Source: Lachnospiraceae bacterium UBA2860 (lineage in GTDB: Bacteria; Bacillota; Clostridia; Lachnospirales; Lachnospiraceae). From it: a DNA stretch of 15,226 nt. Position numbers and translations under genes: made by a program. Positions 13,444 through 15,226 of the stretch are shown piece by piece. The stretch covers positions 28,825 through 44,050 of the forward strand of contig DEFE01000062.1 of the NCBI GenBank assembly GCA_002350625.1. The letters run 5' to 3'. Numbering within the stretch: the stretch's first letter is position 1; the number at the start of each line of letters is the position of its first letter. The notes under the pieces were generated by a model. That model worked only from the letters and a program-made list of their open reading frames with translations. It was not told where the DNA came from and did not search any database.

Positions 13444-13484
13444 TCCTTGCGGACTTTCGGGTTGTACATGAGTCCTTTCGGACT
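13443..13484 (-). other. Two GNRA-loop hairpins in the 3' untranslated region
   Basis: Between the surface-protein stop and the terminator, two short near-copies begin ACCCGAA and fold as AGTCC-GAAA-GGACT (13471-13484) and GTCC-GCAA-GGAC (13443-13454). With the terminator stem (GAAA loop) they form three consecutive GNRA hairpins. They could stabilise the mRNA or belong to a small structured RNA. The function is unknown. Confidence 0.6.
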
Positions 13485-13507
13485 TCGGGTTTACGTCTGC
13501 TTCACGC

Positions 13508-15226
13508 TTACACGCGTCTGCGCTTCTTCTCCTCGATGAGGATGAATGCAATCGCGATGAGTGCGAGCGCACCTGCTGCAAACGGAAGTGCCATGTTGTT
13601 CTCGTCACCTGTCTTCACCGACTTGGTCTTCGTAACTTCCTTCGTCACTGCCGGTGTCGGCTTCTTCTCGCCGCCCTTCGTGACCTTCGGCGTCGACGGA
13701 CGCTTCTCTTCCGGCGTCTCGGTGACTTCGGTGCCGCTTCTCTTCGCCTTCTCCTCGTCCTCTTCGTAGAGGGTCAGGTTGAATTCGTCGTACATCGTGA
13801 TCGTGTTGCCATCTGCTTCGCCGGAGACATTTTCGACCTTGCCGTCTGCCGTCACCGTGAAGCTGATCGGCTCTGCGATGGACCAGTACTTCGCAAGCTT
13901 CGACGGGCCCGCTTCCTCAACCAGGACATAGCTGCCGGTTGCAAGCGATACCTGATGAGCCGCATCCGTTGTCTTCCATGTTGCAGGAGCATTCGTCAGG
14001 CAATCCGTCGCGACCTCGCCGTCCGCGCTGCCCACATGGATCGTGAGCGTTGCGTCTTCGACGAATCTCTCGGTCTTCTTGCCGTTGTTCGAGCGGAACT
14101 TCCGGATGTTCACCAGGATGCGGTCATCCTCGATGAGGAGAATGTTGTCCGTTACCGTCGTTCCGTTGATCGATACTGTGCCGTCCTCATTGAGCGTGAA
14201 GTTGATATCCGTCGTCACTGCGTAGCCAAGCGGCGCCACTGTCTCTCTCAGCGTGTAAGTCTTGCCAAGCTCAATCAGTTCCGCGATCTCGCGCTGTACG
14301 CCCTTCTCGGAAGTCCAGCTGTCAAGCTCCGCACCGCTCTCGTCAAGCAGGACGATCTTCGCGCCTTCGAGCTCTTCCTTCGAGGAGACATCCACCTTCT
14401 TGACCTTGATGCTGAACGCTTTGTTCGTAACCGTCACAGCCTGAACCAGCTCTTCGCCTTCAGTCACCGCAACGATGTTGCCCTTGCCGTCGTCCTTGAC
14501 GTCGAATGTGACTTCATGCTCTGTCTCGTCATAGATGAGACCCTTGATGTCGCCCTTTGTCTCCTTCACCTTGTAGCTGTACTTGCCGGCCTTGGTGAAC
14601 TCGATCTCGCCGAAGCTCTTGGTGTGATCCTGATCCTTATTCGTGATCGCGATCTCTGTATCTTCCTTCGGCATCGGTGCGTCATCAACCGCTGTCAGTG
14701 TGAAAGTGAACGTGTCGGTATCCTTCCACTCGCGGCCTTCGAGCACCTTCTGGACCTTGATCTCGGCAAGACCCTTAGCTGCATAAGTATTTGTGATCTT
14801 CGTTGTCTGGATCAGTTCGCTGCCCTCAGCCGCAATGATGTTGCCCTTGCCGTCATCGACCGTCTTGATCGTAACGGTGCGCTCTGTCTCGTCATAGGTC
14901 ACGCCGCCGAGTGTTCCCTTTGTCTCCTTCACCGTGTAGGTGTAATCACCTGCCTTAGTGAATTCAATCTCGCCAAAGCTCTTTGTCTGATTCGTATCCG
15001 ACTTCTTGATCGTGATGCTTGTCGTTGCAGGCATCGGTGTGCCTTCCGCCGCGCTGATCGTGAACGTGAACTCGTCATCATCCGTCCAATCACGGCCTTC
15101 CAGCACCTTCTGGACCTTCACTTCACCCTTGCCGACAGCCGCATACGAGTTCGAGAAGCTCATCGTTGCGATTTCGGTCTGGTCCGCCTCTGCTACCGCA
15201 TTTCCGTCCTTATCCACGACCTTCTT
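13508..15226 (-). CDS. Sortase-anchored surface/pilin-like protein with FctA-type isopeptide repeats (N-terminus beyond window)
   Basis: The last 572 residues of a wall-anchored surface protein are visible; the frame is open at the right edge. Fragment residues about 36-150 and 155-270 are two FctA/Spy0128-type domains repeating every 120 residues. Each has the expected Lys (KVQKVLEGR), Glu (VKETKG, E101 and E222) and terminal Asn (TNTYAA N146, VTNKAF N268) for a self-formed Lys-Asn isopeptide bond. The FSNSYAA at the start ends another repeat, so the whole gene is longer. Residues 272-480 look like one or two SpaA/Cna-B-like domains. A Thr/Pro/Lys spacer (about 500-535), SVKTGDEN at 536-543, a hydrophobic helix and a KKRRRV tail form the sorting signal. 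VKTGD replaces LPxTG, a variant common in Clostridia. No sortase gene is visible. It is likely an adhesin or pilus backbone; the ligand is unknown. Confidence 0.9.
   Translation of the reverse strand, partial: KKVVDKDGNAVAEADQTEIATMSFSNSYAAVGKGEVKVQKVLEGRDWTDDDEFTFTISAAEGTPMPATTSITIKKSDTNQTKSFGEIEFTKAGDYTYTVKETKGTLGGVTYDETERTVTIKTVDDGKGNIIAAEGSELIQTTKITNTYAAKGLAEIKVQKVLEGREWKDTDTFTFTLTAVDDAPMPKEDTEIAITNKDQDHTKSFGEIEFTKAGKYSYKVKETKGDIKGLIYDETEHEVTFDVKDDGKGNIVAVTEGEELVQAVTVTNKAFSIKVKKVDVSSKEELEGAKIVLLDESGAELDSWTSEKGVQREIAELIELGKTYTLRETVAPLGYAVTTDINFTLNEDGTVSINGTTVTDNILLIEDDRILVNIRKFRSNNGKKTERFVEDATLTIHVGSADGEVATDCLTNAPATWKTTDAAHQVSLATGSYVLVEEAGPSKLAKYWSIAEPISFTVTADGKVENVSGEADGNTITMYDEFNLTLYEEDEEKAKRSGTEVTETPEEKRPSTPKVTKGGEKKPTPAVTKEVTKTKSVKTGDENNMALPFAAGALALIAIAFILIEEKKRRRV
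14731..15120 (-). repeat. 360-bp direct repeat encoding successive FctA domains
   Basis: The coding sequence for VQKVLEGR(D/E)W recurs exactly 360 bp apart (CGGCCTTC at 14733 and 15093), matching the 120-residue protein period. SFGEIEFTKAG and GKGNI also recur between domains. The copies are diverged but collinear, indicating old internal duplication. Confidence 0.85.

Noticed and set aside
13259..13500. c-di-AMP (ydaO) riboswitch before trkA.
   Set aside because: The proposed leader is only about 30 nt and none of the conserved ydaO segments is seen; the upstream hairpins precede the promoter.

Overview
The window is a single-direction stretch of a bacterial chromosome: all seven recognisable genes read on the minus strand. 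I place it in the Firmicutes, probably class Clostridia and possibly a GC-rich Lachnospiraceae-type genome. The reasons are a perfect TAAGGAGG ribosome-binding site before one gene, sigma-A promoters with extended -10 boxes, frequent TTG/GTG starts, FctA/SpaA-type isopeptide surface proteins with a VKTGD sorting signal, and the eukaryotic-like class of isoleucyl-tRNA synthetase. GC content is roughly 60% by eye, which creates many long meaningless open frames on the plus strand. The family-level placement is inference.

Layout in the direction of transcription (right to left). 15226-13508: the C-terminal 572 residues of a sortase-anchored, pilin-like surface protein; its N-terminus lies beyond the right edge. 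13507-13244: a dense non-coding block with three GNRA-loop hairpins (the last a probable terminator), two 45-bp tandem repeats and the trkA promoter. 13243-11885 trkA and 11702-10233 trkH: a two-gene Trk potassium-uptake unit split by 182 bp that contain a 42-bp tandem repeat. 10232-10091: a possible structured RNA and promoter. 10090-9140: a DEDDh 3'-5' exonuclease with a C-terminal zinc-ribbon-like segment. 9031-5246: a 1261-residue secreted cell-wall hydrolase with three candidate catalytic modules (NlpC/P60, glucosaminidase, SleB-like) joined by very acidic low-complexity regions. 5245-5011: a strong terminator, two REP-like palindromes and the ileS promoter. 5010-1813 ileS, and 1793 to the left edge glgP (597 codons visible), probably co-transcribed with ileS across a 19-bp gap.

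Together these are mostly housekeeping functions: K+ homeostasis, wall remodelling, tRNA charging and glycogen breakdown, plus surface display. No mobile-element gene, RNA operon, tRNA or CRISPR array is visible. The least ordinary content is the three-module hydrolase, whose SleB-like domain has an altered catalytic segment, and the repeat- and hairpin-rich intergenic DNA: paired 39/35-bp palindromes, 45-bp and 42-bp tandem repeats, and a run of GNRA hairpins. None of it amounts to a clear new defence or metabolic system.
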